Shown: one piece after another, positions 1 through 11,724 of the stretch
How the letters are laid out: every line of letters starts with the position of its first letter
Position numbering within the stretch: the first letter of the stretch is position 1
NCBI RefSeq assembly: GCF_002878395.1
Contig: NW_025860098.1
Location: forward strand, 311,009-375,008
Length of the DNA stretch: 64,000 nucleotides
DNA from: Capsicum annuum
Taxonomy: Eukaryota; Streptophyta; Magnoliopsida; Solanales; Solanaceae
Direction of reading: 5' to 3'
The notes under the pieces: generated by a model
Databases searched by the model: none
Told to the model about the DNA's origin: nothing
Seen by the model: the letters and a program-made list of their open reading frames with translations, nothing else
Program-made: the position numbers and the translations under genes

Positions 1-1190
1 TCACATATTGCAAATGAAAGGATTGTACTAGGGTTGAGCTTATGAGGACCCGAATCTCCATTTGAAGAACTTCGTGGAAGTATGTGTGCCAATCAACATA
101 ACACATATTACTTAAGAATCCATCCAGCTTTGCCGCTTACCATTCTCACTATTGAGATAGGCAATTTTATAGCTTCGCTCACATCCACCAAGCTCTATTA
201 CATAATTGGAAGAGCTTACCTTAGTATTTTTGATATATATTTCCCACCATAAAAAATGCTTCAAAACTGGGACGAGATTGTATATTTTTTGAAAATGAAT
301 AGAGTGCCATTTTTTGATGTTTGGGAAATGTTTAATGGAAAGCAATCTCAATGCCCAAATCATAAGGTCCTGGAGAAGATGCTTCTCAAGATCTTGTAAT
401 GTGCCCTTGATCCATTAAACAAAATGGTGATGAATAATGTGACGACTTCATAGTAAAAATGCACCACCATGCAGTCTTCCGATTGATAGGAGAAGTGTAA
501 AAGAAAAATCAGGGTTGGCAAACCCGAGATACTGAAGCCATTAAGATCCCTTCTAATACCTCCATGTTCGATAATGAACTAAGAAAATGGGATAAAAAAT
601 GGAGGAGAACATGGAAAAAATGATAACACATCTTGGGCTCTTGACAAAGCACGTTATGGGAGCACCTGCGAAAGCGCTAAATGCCATAAAGTTGATGAAG
701 AAGTAAGGAAGTTCGATGAGGAAATACGGTATTTGGCTAATTATTCAAGGGGTTCTCGCCCTTCCTATCAAAGGAAAGGTGGGAACCAAGGTTGGATGGA
801 TCACGAGTGGGATAGATATTAAAAAGATCATAAGCATGATTTTAACCATTATGTCCCCACTCATGATTGAGCTAAGGCCAAGGAATCTAGCGCCACTGAC
901 CCCAAAAAGTTCAACAACAAAAAAGTGTTAAGAAAGATCTTAAATAGAGTGGAAGGTACAGAAAAAATGGTTCATGAGTTAAACAGTGATTTATTCTAAC
1001 TTTCCCAAAAAGTGGTGTTTCACTCCATCTCTATCAAGCAATTAGAGACCCAAGTCGGGAAAATCTCTACTTAATTAAATGCTATGCCTAGAGGTGGACT
1101 TTCAAGTGACACGATTGCTAACCCAAAGAATGACGTGCAAGTCCTAGAAATTGTCATAAGGAGTGGGAAGGCACTTGATGATCCCTTTAG
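1..1190 (+). pseudogene. gag pseudogene of element T
   Basis: Conceptual translation across several frames recovers the Ty3 gag order: an N-terminal retrotransposon-gag fold (FDIYFPP near 225-250, then WDEIVYFL and the FFDVWEMF box near 270-330), a LTKHVMGAPAKA stretch near 637-680, a GGNQGW box near 780, and a KQLETQVGKI segment near 1036-1065 just before protease. These match the conserved Athila/Tat order (gag fold, linker, QLETQ segment, protease). Stops and at least two frameshifts (for example near 690-720 and at the TGA at 869-871) make it non-functional. The product would have been the capsid-like protein that packages element RNA in the cytoplasm. The start codon is probably upstream of the window. 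Confidence 0.8.
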
Positions 1191-1458
1191 CCTAAGGCTA
1201 AAGCAAACAAAGTGATACCTCAAAGTAGAGAAGCAAAGGATGAGAAAAAGATCGAGAAAATTAATTAAGAAGTGGATGAAGTTGAAAAGCTACAAAGTGA
1301 ACAAGGTCAACAATACAAGTTCCTCTCCCATTCCCTCAACGTTTTCATAAAAAAAGGAGGGTGACAAATTGAGAAAATTCATGGAAAAATGTAGTAATTT
1401 ATTGATAAATATCCTATTGCTCGAGACACTCCAAGAGATCTCAGGATACACTTAGTTA

Positions 1459-1905
1459 ATGAAAAAGTTGATGTCCAAAAACAAACTTGTTAAAGGTGAC
1501 ACCATTGAGGTCAATCATAGGTGTAGTGCTATCATGGTTAGTAAGGTTGAGGAAAAGAAAGATAACCTCGGAGCATTCACCATTCCTTGTACAATTAGGA
1601 CGTATGATTTTGCAAAAGTTCTATGTGACCTTGGTGAGAGAATCAAGTTAATTCCTTTTGTCATCTACAATAAGCTCGGGTTGGAAGCCCCTACACAAAC
1701 CTCTATGTGACTTTTAATGGAGGATCGGTCCATTAAAAGGCCGGTGGGAATTTTGTTTGATGTCCTTATTAAAGTGAAAAAGTTTATACTTCCGATGGAC
1801 TTCGTGGTTTTGGATTGTGAAATATACCAAGAGATACCTATAATCCTTGTCCGTCATTTCTTTGCCACCGAAAGGTCCATTGCTGATTTAGAGATGGGGA
1901 AATAA
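1459..1905 (+). pseudogene. Retropepsin-like protease of element T
   Basis: An aspartic protease domain of the Athila/Tat type. The segment FTIPCTI leads into the active-site motif CDLG, then KLIPFVIYNKLGL, and after an in-frame stop at 1708-1710 the reading frame continues with RSIKRPVGI, FVVLDCE and IPIILVRHF. The conserved family pattern at the last site is IPIILGRPF, so the glycine and proline there are altered. The catalytic aspartate is present. A retropepsin would cleave the gag-pol polyprotein. The following bases up to about 2000 still resemble the linker toward reverse transcriptase, but no RT follows. Confidence 0.85.
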
Positions 1906-2112
1906 TGTTTAGGGTGCAAGAGGATGAGTCCTCTTTTTGAATTTATAAGACAAAGAAGAAAACTGTGGAGCTTTAAGTGGTGTCTGTGGTGTATATTAAA
2001 AGAGAGAAAGTGAATATAAGGGGTTTAATGACCCGCATTGAGTGTTGGATAATAAAGATGACATGCCAGGATGATAACTAAGGCTTTATGTGGGAGGCAA
2101 CCCACAAATGCC
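1906..2112 (+). other. Scar of pol deletion in element T
   Basis: The protease-RT linker can be followed to about 2000 (EDESSFEFYKTKKK). It is followed within about 100 bp by GGGAGGCAACCCAC (2090-2103), a motif that in Athila/Tat elements usually lies just after the end of pol. RT, RNase H and integrase, normally several kilobases, are absent. I infer one internal deletion with a breakpoint between about 2010 and 2075. The alternative, a family that never had pol here, would need other copies to decide. Confidence 0.6.
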
Positions 2113-2322
2113 ACGAAAGTGGCTCGTATTCTTTTTTTCATGTTACTTTAGTATAGATGTCAAATTTTATATATGAATAACTCATGAATTTTTGGCACTA
2201 TGGAGTGCATTGGATGATATTGGAATGGGGGAAATGTGAAATTTTGCATTGAAAATTGAACAGGAGAAAAATTGGTAAAAATTGAGCAAAGAGCTAAATA
2301 GGGGAAAACTGGGGAGCAAAAC

Positions 2323-2985
2323 TACTCTTAGTTATCATGATCGCAGTCCCCAAGTGCGATAGAGGTCACCCACATGTCTGAGATCACGTCCGCAATCGTG
2401 GTCACTCATCCACTTAATTCCTAATTTCCCTCACACTTCCTTTTATGGTTATACTTTCTAATTTAGGCTACATTATGCCTAAGTTTGTGATCTCTCAAAA
2501 AACATCCTTGCATCCCTCTTGCATCACAAATCCTGTAGGTATCATGAATGCATGCTTTTATTTTTTAAAATAGGCCCTAGAATGCATAAATAGAGGGCCT
2601 AAAGTTTTGATTGCTATGCTTTCTATGTTGTCATACCTGATGTTGGTTTGGTGTTTGCTGCTTGAATAAGGTGTGCACACAAGTGGGAAAATCTTGAGTA
2701 CCAATAATGTACAAAAAATTTAAACAAATGAGATGTTCATACCAAGTGTTCGATACTTTGCCCAAATTAACATTCAATAGTGATATTTGCATTCGAAAAG
2801 GAACATTCAAAAACTTATTTGCATTGTTCAATTGGTCTTCATGTGAATCTATATTATAGAGCATTCTAGTAGACTAAAAACTTGGAAGAGACTTGAACAT
2901 GGGGAGCTAGCACAAAACTAGCCTGAGGTATCACGACCGTAGTCACGGTTATAGTCCACGATCCCGGTAACCGGGGCCAGTTCCC
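2323..2985 (+). repeat. Internal copies of the LTR word block
   Basis: Two short CpG-richer blocks, at 2323-2410 and 2925-2985, carry variants of GTGATCGCAGT and its inverse (ATGATCGCAGT, CCGCAATCGTGG, TATCACGACCG, CACGATCCCGG). The 3' LTR of the same element has the same words at 6410-6545. The lead-in is also shared: CTTAGTTATCATGATCGCAG at 2328-2347 against CTTAGTTACCGTGATCGCAG in the LTR. The rest of 2113-3110 shows no gene; it is AT-rich sequence between the lost pol and the 3' ORF. Confidence 0.6.
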
Positions 2986-3119
2986 TTGTATGCAAAAAAT
3001 CTTGTACACCCAAATATTCAGCCTAGCTTTATCAAGAACCTTTTCCAATGATCTCTTGTGAATAATGTGGCATAGTTTGCATGATACAATGTCACTGATT
3101 TATATAATGTGTGCCTGGT

Positions 3120-4415
3120 TCTTTCAGGACAACCCTATGGACAAGTGTGACCATATCTGATTCATGGAACCTGAGTGCCACTCTCATTACTATAGTGATC
3201 TTCTGAGAAGAAAGCTTCTCCCAGAAATAAGTATTTTCTTGGATAATGTGTTGGAGATGTTACATAAATTTCATGAGAAAGATGAGGACATAGGGTGGCA
3301 GTGCTTTGCCTCTAATCTATGAATTGCAAATGAACAAAGGGTGCGTGAATTTTATTCAAACATCAATGAAGTGTCTTTCTTGAACCCATTAAATGTGACC
3401 ATTAAGATTTGAGGAAAATTAGTGAAAGTTAGGGCTAAGCAAATAAATTATGTTTATGGGCTCTAACATGCAAACATGGGTGAATTCAAAGCAAATGGTA
3501 TAAATCGGGTGTTGGTTGGTGCAATAGCTATACCCCGGAAGGGAAGTCTTTTAGGAAAAGACTAAAAAAAACAACTCCATGAATGACTTCACTTCCGAGG
3601 CTCGGATATGGTTGCTCATTATTTTTAGAAGAGTCTCTGTTTTCTCCCACATCACAGCAGTCCGAGAGCTGCGTGCTCGAATTGTTGCTTGCATTTTAGA
3701 TGGAATGCCTTTGAATATTTGTCAGCTTATGGTGAATGAAAGGATCACTTTAAGAACAACGATGGTACATATCTCTTCTTCCCCACTTTGATTACTGAGA
3801 TTTTCAAAAGAGTAAGGGTTCAAGAGTATGCTACTGATACATGGGTCTATCCTGGTGCTCCCATCTACCCCTTGAGGATTTGAGGATGGGGTGCACCTAG
3901 CAAAGGAAAAAAGAGAAAGATCAACTTGGAAAAGTTGGCATGCATTAAGTCTGAGTCTCTTAGTCCAATCAACACCGAACCTCTTGAGGAGATTGGAGTT
4001 TATATTATAGCTATCATGGAGCTTATGTGTAGTTTTCCGTAAAGAATGGAAAAGCCCTTTACCACCCATCATTCATATGTGTCATGTGCCGATTATGAGA
4101 AGTACAGGGAGGACCAAATGAAGAAAGAAAATACCATTGATAAGATTGAGAAATCCTACTCCTCTTTGGCAAAGTCACACCGGGACCTCTGGAGCACACA
4201 TGAAAAGATGGTCACAAGAGAGAAAAAGAGGGACAAGTTCTTTATCAAGATGTGGAAAGGGGTGAAGGGCCTATGGTAGATCCTAAAGCCATAAGATAGT
4301 ATTCCTTATCCTTGGGTGGAGAGTGGTGATGAGGCCCTAGCTGAGTGGGTCGATCTTGAGGAGAATGCTGGTGATACAAAATCCAAGAGTGATAGCAGCC
4401 CATGATGCAGTTTTA
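3120..4415 (+). pseudogene. 3' ORF of element T, plant transposon protein domain-like
   Basis: Across three frames the translation reads like the family annotated as putative plant transposon protein, found downstream of pol in Athila/Tat elements. Visible landmarks are VREFYSNI near 3340, a middle segment around 3580-3720 in a shifted frame, TYLFFPTLITEIF near 3765-3805, a PGAPIYP segment near 3853, and a C-terminal acidic and basic helical stretch (4046-4279) with heptad-like spacing. Several stops and frameshifts break it. Its role is not established; in Athila this position is often called env-like. No signal peptide or clear membrane segment is visible. Confidence 0.65.
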
Positions 4416-6190
4416 GGGAGAACCCTTTTATCTTTTATCCTTGATTTTTTATGTTGTGGGGACACTTCTACCTTTTTAGTTGGGGTGTATCCTTATTCAT
4501 TTGATTTGGGCATGTATTATGGATATTTCTGCATACTTTTTTGCTCTTTGGGATGATTCTTATTTTTATTTGGGTTGTAATAGTTGGGCACTCTGATGGT
4601 TCCCATATTTTCATGGATTAGTTACTTTTTTCTTGGTTTGTTACTTTATTTTAGTTTTAATGGATGTGTTTTTCCCTATGATAGATTGAGTGACAAAATT
4701 CTTAAGGGTAAAGCATTGTGATTGGGGTTTTAAGTATAGATGCAGGGGAAGTCTAAGTACTCATGGCCTCAAGTCCATGAATGCAAGGGAAGCCTGAGTA
4801 CCAGTAGCATTGATGATTTGAAATAATATTCATACCCATTGGTGAAGTCTGAGTAGCTATATAGGTAGTTCACCAGTACTATAGCTTGCAATATAAGACT
4901 ATAGCTTGAGTTATTGCCATGATAAGCAAATTCTATGTGGTGAAGATGCAATAACAGAAAATCCTCATCCAAAAACTTTGAAAAATTTGAGGGCATGGAC
5001 GTAAGCAAACTTGTGATAAAACTTTCCCTCTTTCTATGACTCTAAATGTTTACTTTAGAAGAATAGTGAATACTTCACTTTGTCTCCAGCAGGTGGAACA
5101 ACTGAACTACCCCCTTTTTGAGATTTGCATGCCATGTGTGTGAGCTTAATTGTCTACATCTCATGTGTACTTATACCATCTAGAACTTGAGACATTGAAA
5201 GCCCACTTTATCCTAAAAAGCCTACCAATACATAGGAGTTACCCCTAGTCACCCTCTTTGAGGCTTTGGACTTTTCTTTGGCAAACACATTACACGTGAA
5301 CCTTATATTTGTCATCTTTTGAACCTTACCCTCCTTGAACCTAAGAATACAAGTTTAGGCTAGAAGCCTAAGCTGGGGGTGGTGGAAATTGAAAGATATG
5401 TAGTTTGGACACAAATTTATTAGATGGTGCCTATGAGCTAAAGATAATTAAGGATTTTGATTTGAAGAAAGAAAAGATCCCAAAAAGGAAAGAAAGACAT
5501 TATGTATTCACAAAAAAAGAGAAAAATAGGAAAGTGGGAAAAATAAGAAAAGGTAAAATAGGCAAAAAAGTAAAAGAAAAAGAAGTGGCCCAATAGCAAA
5601 AAGTGAAGAGATTATGATATTGATGTTCAAGGAGGGTTTATCCGTATTGTCCTAAGTTGATATCCTACCCTTCCCTAAACCTACATTACAAGCTCAAAAA
5701 TTCCTTTGTGATTCCCAACCAAGTGTGGTTATTGTAGAGGCGATTGAAAATAGGGGAAAGCCTATGTCATGGTACTTGTTAACATAGAGAATTTCTTGAG
5801 AGAGAGTGTTTTTGAACTTAAAATTACTTATTGCATGATTGGTAACTAGGTGTGTGAAATCTCCTTGCTTGTAAGGAGGCATGTGAACAAGTTGAGGTAG
5901 GTGATTTTGTCATCTTCGACACAATGAGATAAAAATAAGTATTACACAATTGTAGTAAACAAGTGAGTCATTTTTAGAGTATTAGTGGTTGTTACATGCT
6001 TGCTCCCAAAAGTCTAATGCATTTTTCACATATTCTATTTTATTGAGGGGTGTAGTTGAAACCATTTTGCCCATGTGCAAAGAGCTTTTTATGGTAGAAA
6101 TAAAGTTTAAGTCATCATGATCATTGGGTAAGATAATGAGATTGTCTCATAGAAAAGGGTGGTATGGCTTGAGGACAAGCAAAGTTTTAA
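4416..6190 (+). other. Noncoding 3' tail of element T
   Basis: No coding region that I can support. T-rich sequence at 4440-4700 follows the 3' ORF. A purine-rich motif AAGCTGGGGGTGG at 5369-5381 resembles the true polypurine tract at 6191-6201 and may be an old internal copy. A lysine-rich open stretch at 5405-5596 is purine-biased low-complexity DNA. Confidence 0.6.
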
Positions 6191-6201
6191 GTTGGGGGTG
6201 T
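6191..6201 (+). other. Polypurine tract of element T
   Basis: GTTGGGGGTGT lies immediately before the LTR start. In Ty3 elements this tract primes plus-strand DNA synthesis. Its position exactly next to TGAT supports the LTR boundary. Confidence 0.75.
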
Positions 6202-6409
6202 TGATGAGTGGTGATTTTACCACTCATTTGCACCAAACATTTATGTGCAGTACCATGTTTTTTTATTAGAAAATGAGACATAACATGATTTAAATGCACT
6301 AATATCCACATTCTGTAGGTATCTAGTTGAGAAGGTGAAATGATGTGGACTAAAGCTCAACATGAGATCAAATGGAAGGAAACAGAGTACAACTGGAGAC
6401 CTGAACCAG

Positions 6410-6545
6410 TTCACCCTTAGTTACCGTGATCGCAGTCTTCAGGCAACAGTCAGAGTCAGTCAATATGGTTAGCATAATGTGATCGTGGAGCAGAACCGCA
6501 ATCACATAGCCGCAGTCGCAGTCAAACCTGCGCGAACGTGGTTAA
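6410..6545 (+). promoter_or_regulatory. U3 word block in T LTR
   Basis: CpG-richer block with GTGATCGCAGT-type words in both orientations. One pair, 6479-6489 and 6496-6506, forms a near-perfect inverted repeat (9 of 11 positions). It lies about 55 bp upstream of the TATA box. A regulatory role is inferred from position only. Confidence 0.5.
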
Positions 6546-6600
6546 GAGGGAATATGACCCAGGGCAGTTTTGTAAAATTGCATAGATGAATCCCAAACCA

Positions 6601-6608
6601 TATATAGG
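6601..6608 (+). promoter_or_regulatory. TATA box in T LTR
   Basis: TATATAGG in the 5' third of the LTR, where the retroelement promoter is expected. It would set the U3/R boundary some 30 bp downstream. Confidence 0.55.
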
Positions 6609-7582
6609 CAAAAACCCTTTCTTCTTTGGGTATTGCTTAACTTATAGATATTTTTGAATTGAAAGAAAGAAACCCTAATTAGGCAAGTGTGTAACTAATT
6701 ATGGTGGCTGAACTTCTTCGTATTTTCTAAAGAATGAATGCTTTGGATAATGCTTATGGTATATATTTCTTTACCTTATTCATGAATAGCTAAGTAAATT
6801 ATTCTCGAGATTATGTTGAACAAAAGTGTAATTGTGTGTGGGTGTTGTTGTGCTTGAATGATTGCTAGTTGTTGAGTATGGATTCAACCATTGATTGAAT
6901 TTATGAGGTGGAATTTGTAGGTGAAAACCCCAAACACTAGAAATCCTTCATCATCCTTGAAAGAGGGATGAAGATGAAGAGGTAACCCATAACATCCTCG
7001 AAAGAGGGTTATAGGGGGACAAGGAAATGGTGGACAATTGAGCCTATGGTTTACTACCTTTTGCAATATTAGAATTAAGTGTATTTGGAGTGTAAATCAT
7101 GTCAAGAGCATCATCCTAGAAATAGGGATGCCTGATTGAGGTTTTGGGTGATTATGAATTGCGTACTTTTTAGGTGTTCAAAAGAGCCAACGGGTGAAAT
7201 GTTTGTGGTTTTATTGAAAGATTGACCATAATTACATTCGACCTAGACTATCCTTTAGTTAACAACTAAGATTCATGCTAATCCATCATATACCCACACA
7301 CTTTACCTTTAGGTTGACATAATCCTAATATCTCCTCAAAGCTTGATTTTAAATCAAAAAGTGTCAAATACGTGCGTTATTAATAAAAAATTTTTACAAT
7401 CAAATCCCCCATTTTATTTTACATGTCATGTTTGTTACCATTTCGGGTAACCTTTTTGTAATTAGATTACACATAGGACTTGAAATTTATAATTCTATCC
7501 TTGTGGATTCAACCCCATATCAAGTGGGTTATTGACAATGATGTCTCACCCCTCAAGAATGGGAGTGAGTTGAGCGTTATCA

Positions 7583-7940
7583 AGAAATATGCCGGAAATA
7601 TATAGGTAATTGAAGAGTACTCAAAGTTTGGAGCCTAATTATTTAATTACTTGTAAAACCTTAGTATCTTAAGGTTTTTCTTTTTATTGATATGCCACTC
7701 TTGCCTTGGGGGGTTAAAGAGGAAAAGAGTAAGGTTTAATCTTGATATCTAAAGGCAAAGGGGTCATTTTGGTGTTTTTAAGTCATGGGAAAGAGTTTTA
7801 AGGAGGAAAAGACAAAAAATACCCTAATTATAACGTTCAGAAAAATCCAAGAACAGTCTTCATGGGTTGGGCAACAACTTGTAAGGTCAGACCATGAGTC
7901 ATGGATCAAAGTCATTACTTGAGGATTGACCACCCAGTCC
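7583..7940 (-). repeat. LTR-like remnant between T and G
   Basis: No gene. AT-rich sequence with word pairs such as CCATGAGTCATGG (7890-7902) that resemble the U3 blocks of the neighbouring LTRs. It abuts G integrase at about 7940, where the integrase reading frame stops matching. Probably a piece of the 3' LTR of G fused to pol by deletion and cut on the left by T. Confidence 0.4.
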
Positions 7941-9175
7941 TTCACTTTTATGATAACTGTTATCGTAAGCAAACTAAATAAGAGAAAAATGATCAACCTA
8001 ACCTCCCTTAAAATTTCTCATGCATTCCCTTAGCATATCCTCCAAATTCTAGATAGTATGCTCTGCTTTCCCATCCATTTAAGGGTGGAAAGTGATGCTA
8101 ATTTTGAACCGAGTACCGAAACCTTTCTGAAATGCATGCCAAAATTTAGATGAAAACTGTGTACCTTGATCTGAGATGATGGAGGTTGGAGCTCCATGGA
8201 ACTTAAATTTCTCTTGAATGAACAACTTAGCTTAATGTTCTCTTGAGTAATTTGTCCTCACAGGCATGGAGTGAGAAATCTTAGTCATCCTATCCACAAT
8301 GACCCAAATGGAATCATACTGATTTCTAATTGCTGAAGACCCGTAATGAAATCCCTATTGATCATATCCAACATCCACATAGGCAATTCTATCTCTTGAG
8401 ACCTACCACCAGACCTTAAATGTTCAACCTTTACTTGTTGATAAACCATACACATAGTAATAAAATTTGCCACATCTCTCTTTATATTATTCCACTAGTA
8501 TATTTCCTTCAAGTCATGGTACATCTTAGTCAATACAAGATGAACTGTGTATCTGTACTCATGAGCCTCCATCAAAATCCCTTCCCACAAACCGTCAACA
8601 TCATGAACACATATTCTTCCTTGGTACCTTAAAATGTCAAATCCCCAAATCTTGAATACCATAACCTTTTGCTGACCCATATTATCCTTAATCCGTATAA
8701 GTATGGGATTCAAAACCTACTTTTACTTTACTTTAGCACCAAGAGATGATTTAATTACTTCTTGAACAATCACTCTCCCATCCTTAGAGTCTAAGAGACG
8801 AACTCCAAAGTTAAGCAGACTATAAATGTCCTTCACTATCCCTTCTTTCTCCTTATCAATGTGAGATAAGATCCCTATAAACAACCTACTAAGAGAATCA
8901 ACAAGAACATTAACTTTACCTGGATTGTAGTAAAGGCTGATGTCATAATCCTTATGCAATTTGAGCCATCAACTCTGCCTGAGATTTAATTCCTTTCATG
9001 TAAACACATACTACAAGCTCTTAAGGTCTGAATAAATATCAACATGCACCCCATGCAGGTAATGGTGCTAGATTTACAATGAAAAAACCATAACCATAAA
9101 CTGTATATCATGAGCTAGATAATTCCTTCTGTAAACCTTAATATACCTAGAAGAATAAGAGGTAAACTTACCATG
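7941..9175 (-). pseudogene. G pol: RNase H C-part and integrase
   Basis: From 9175 leftward the translation gives the rest of RNase H (VHVDIYSDLKSL, YDISLYYNPGKVNVL), then the integrase zinc-binding region (HEYRYTVH around 8560; CMVYQQ near 8440, where the second cysteine of the usual CxxC is tyrosine), then the integrase core. All three core acidic residues can be followed: D in MINRDF, D in SIISDQG, E in GKAEHT. Stops interrupt it several times, for example near 8280 and 8080. Homology ends after FAYDNSYHKS at about 7940, so the chromodomain end is missing. Integrase would insert element cDNA into the genome; this copy is dead. Confidence 0.85.
9171..9175. repeat. Target-site duplication of element H
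   Basis: CCATG at 9171-9175 is repeated exactly at 31910-31914. Five base pairs is the usual length for Ty3 integrase. Removing one copy plus the insert restores continuous RNase H similarity in G. Confidence 0.9.
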
Positions 9176-9884
9176 TGACATGACTTGATACTGGGCCATG
9201 TCGTATGGGCACCTCAAGCTCATATGAATTAAAGGTCACCCGACAACCCATCACAATCATCACATAAATCACATGGGTCGGGTGAATCCCTACCATTTAA
9301 TGAGATAGCGTAAAAAAAGCTATAAGTCATAACTTAAAAATGTCTAAACACTTCATTAGATTCATCAACTAAACAATGTACCTAATTCTACATTCATCAT
9401 CAATACCTCTATACAATCGAATTTTAGAAATGTATATGTTGGGACAAGCCCCCGACAATATCCAAACTAGGTCAAATGACTAAGTCTAAAGATACGACAC
9501 CAAGGATGAATATCTCTTGAATAAAGGGAGCTCACTACTCCAATGTGAATAGACTAACCGCTTCGATCACCTAATCAATGTGCAGGAAGAGAAGAAGATG
9601 CTCCAACACCTATGTTGTCTTGGGACATAGCGTTCGGAGATAGTTAGAGGTTGGAATGCTTGCATGTAACTCAAGGATAAGGATAAAATAGCATAATCAT
9701 TCAACAACAAGTGAATAGATATCATATTCAATCACATTCACAACCTTATCCATATAAATAGACATATCATATGCCAAACAAGAGGACAAGTCTTATACAC
9801 ACTTAGAAAGCACTTATTAATCATGCATGCAATGGAGGACTACAACCTTCCACACAAATAGATTCAAGATTTTATTATTAAGCA

Positions 9885-10245
9885 TAGGACTTTAACCATA
9901 TTAACATATCATCAAGTAAGGGATTCAAAAAAAATACATGTCCATTTAACCACTTACACATATTCATTAAGGCAAGGGACTCTAACAATATGATCACACA
10001 TTAGGCAATGGACTCTAACCTCATGCCACATTAGAGATAGGACCCTAAGCCCAAGTCAATTCATATGGTGAGGCACTTCAACCTTATAAGATCTCATTAT
10101 GCAAAGGACTTTCACCACAAATGATTCCAATATGCAAGGGACTTTAACCTAATGCCATCACGACTATCAATAGTCTACATTGGGACTCTAACCCTTTGTC
10201 CATGTATCCATATAAATTTGATTCCATACATAAGAACTTTAACCT
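9885..10245 (-). repeat. Phased GGGACT(T/C)TAACC array in H 3' LTR
   Basis: About ten degenerate copies of a core near GCAAGGGACTTTAACC, spaced roughly 30-45 bp (for example 9885, 9974, 10007, 10103, 10136, 10180, 10225). The 5' LTR has the same array at about 30215-30600. A related array occurs outside the LTR at 11725-12036. Confidence 0.7.
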
Positions 10246-11052
10246 ATATAGCAAATTTAACACCATACATAACCATATGGTCTTCACGGGAGCTTTCTTT
10301 TCTCAACCATTTCAATAGGACAAGGCTTTAATTCAAATAATCATACAATTCAAACTATTGTCCTCAATACCCATACAAGCCATTCAAACTTCATTAGAAA
10401 TTCTATACCATAATTTAGTTCAACACGCAATTCAAGTTCATTTTTATGTTAGGGAATTTAACCTCCTTCTTATTCATCAAACCATTAAGGTCATCAATTA
10501 CATAATACACAACTCACTTTACATTAACAATATCATTTACCAAGAATTCATAAATTTTGGGCTATTTCCCTTGTTCACAACATTGTCATCATGTAACTAG
10601 ACATTTCACTTCGACATTTTCACAAACACCTTGTGTACATTTCTTTACTAAGGCAAATTTCATGGTAGTAACCATCAAGAATAGGGTTACTCAAGAACTA
10701 CATGTTAGACCACATACAAAAATAATTCACATGCTCACACTACCTACAACAACATGTATAAACATAAGTCTAAGGAAGAATCATCATTATTCATCATTAG
10801 GCAACAATACATTTGATTTCAAAACCACCGTGTACATTTACTTATCCAAGTGTGAAATACATGGGTTTAGAGTTATTTAAAAAAAGGAAGAGGTACATGC
10901 CTTAGACAAGATGAATCTCCAAGAATATTGACTCACCTTTGTCTCTTGAACGACTCTCTTGAAACCCTAGCCTCCAAAGGTTGAAAGATGAGCTTGAGAG
11001 AGTATTTAGGGTGTTTGATAAATCAAAATGGATGATTAGGAGGCTACACACA

Positions 11053-11060
11053 CTTATATA
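11053..11060 (-). promoter_or_regulatory. TATA box in H LTR
   Basis: Sense strand reads TATATAAG. The 5' LTR retains it at 31400-31407. It sits about 500 bp from the sense start of the LTR. Confidence 0.5.
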
Positions 11061-11130
11061 GTGATAGGACTTAGGGTTTTAGACATGGGAAATGACCACA
11101 AAGCCCTTAGTTAAAAGCTGAAAATTGAAC

Positions 11131-11515
11131 CCATCGAGGGGTATGACTCACTTAAGTAGTCGTACACTAGGATATGGGTGGTACCCTGACTCGTACCCTA
11201 GGCTTCTCCTAGGTCACACACTGTTATGGATATGACCATACACATATGATTCTTATGAAAAGGGTACAACTCACCCCTAAATCATAAAAAACAACCGTAC
11301 CCAAAACAATCCACTTCCAAACTCATGACTCCCCTATATGACTTATCTAGGTATGAGTCGTACCCTTAGGTACTATTGAGGGAAGGGTCACTCATACCTA
11401 GGACAGTGAGTGAACCTTACCAGACTACATAGGATATGAGAAAGGAGGAGGAGAAGGCTATGACTCGTATCTAAGGCGTAGGACTCAAGCCCTTAGTCGT
11501 ACCCACCTAGTGACA
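11131..11515 (-). promoter_or_regulatory. U3 word block in H LTR
   Basis: Many variants of GACTCGTACCC and its inverse GGGTACGAGTC are scattered through about 380 bp. An example of a stem is GTATGACT at 11141-11148 with AGTCGTAC at 11158-11165, one G-T wobble apart from perfect. The block ends about 70 bp upstream of the TATA box in the sense direction. The 5' LTR keeps it at about 31480-31865. Confidence 0.55.
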
Positions 11516-11559
11516 CCAAAATATGAAGTTTTTCAATAGTTATAAGGCTAGGTGTTTCA

Positions 11560-11575
11560 ATTCTCCACTACTTTA
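11560..11575 (-). other. Polypurine tract of element H
   Basis: Sense strand reads AAAGTAGTGGAGAAT directly before the LTR start TGAAACACC. This fixes the sense 5' boundary of the 3' LTR. Confidence 0.65.
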
Positions 11576-11724
11576 ATCATGCTTCCTCGGATAAGGGGTA
11601 AGACAAGAAATAAACATAAGACAACATATTATCATACATCAAAATGACCATCGAACAAGTTAGAACACGCATACAACAAGGATATAACACACATCATGCT
11701 CATTATCAATCAATCATTCATGTC

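Larger units (their letters stand above)
1..7582 (+). mobile_element. Tat/Athila-lineage Ty3 retrotransposon T, 3' part
   Basis: In order this stretch holds gag, retropepsin, a scar where the rest of pol is missing, a 3' ORF of the plant-transposon-protein type, a long noncoding tail, a polypurine tract and a complete LTR. The 5' LTR and primer-binding site lie upstream of the window. The gag C-terminus and protease read like the plant Athila/Tat branch (the KQLETQ motif, then CDLG in the protease). The element cannot encode its own RT or integrase, so it was non-autonomous at least since that deletion. Because only one LTR is visible, neither age nor target duplication can be judged. Confidence 0.85.
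6202..7582 (+). repeat. 3' LTR of element T
   Basis: Starts TGATGAGTGG after the polypurine tract and ends GAGCGTTATCA, so the tips form the short inverted pair TGAT/ATCA. Length is 1381 bp. The start and end agree with a second LTR of the same superfamily at 44337-45834, which starts TGATGTGTGAG and also ends GAGCGTTATCA. It contains a hairpin-word block at 6410-6545 and a TATA box at 6601-6608. Confidence 0.85.
9176..11559 (-). repeat. 3' LTR of element H
   Basis: 2384 bp. In plus-strand reading it starts TGACATGACTTG and ends AGGTGTTTCA, so the sense strand begins TGAAACACCT. It aligns along its length with 29513-31909. Differences are frequent and many are transitions, so the insertion is not recent. 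It contains a TATA box, a hairpin-word block and a GGGACT-type array, described separately. Confidence 0.9.

Noticed and set aside
112..363. 83-codon open frame on the minus strand
   Set aside because: The plus strand of the same bases encodes recognisable gag of element T (FDIYFPP, FFDVWEMF), so this is an antisense shadow.
5405..5596. Lysine-rich open frame
   Set aside because: Purine-rich low-complexity DNA in the 3' tail of T; no domain, no neighbours that suggest a gene.
7583..7940. A separate small gene between T and G
   Set aside because: Open frames are short and the sequence has LTR-like word pairs and AT-rich composition.
10358..10880. Two overlapping plus-strand open frames in the H 3' LTR
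   Set aside because: They fall inside the LTR and are not kept in the paired 5' LTR.
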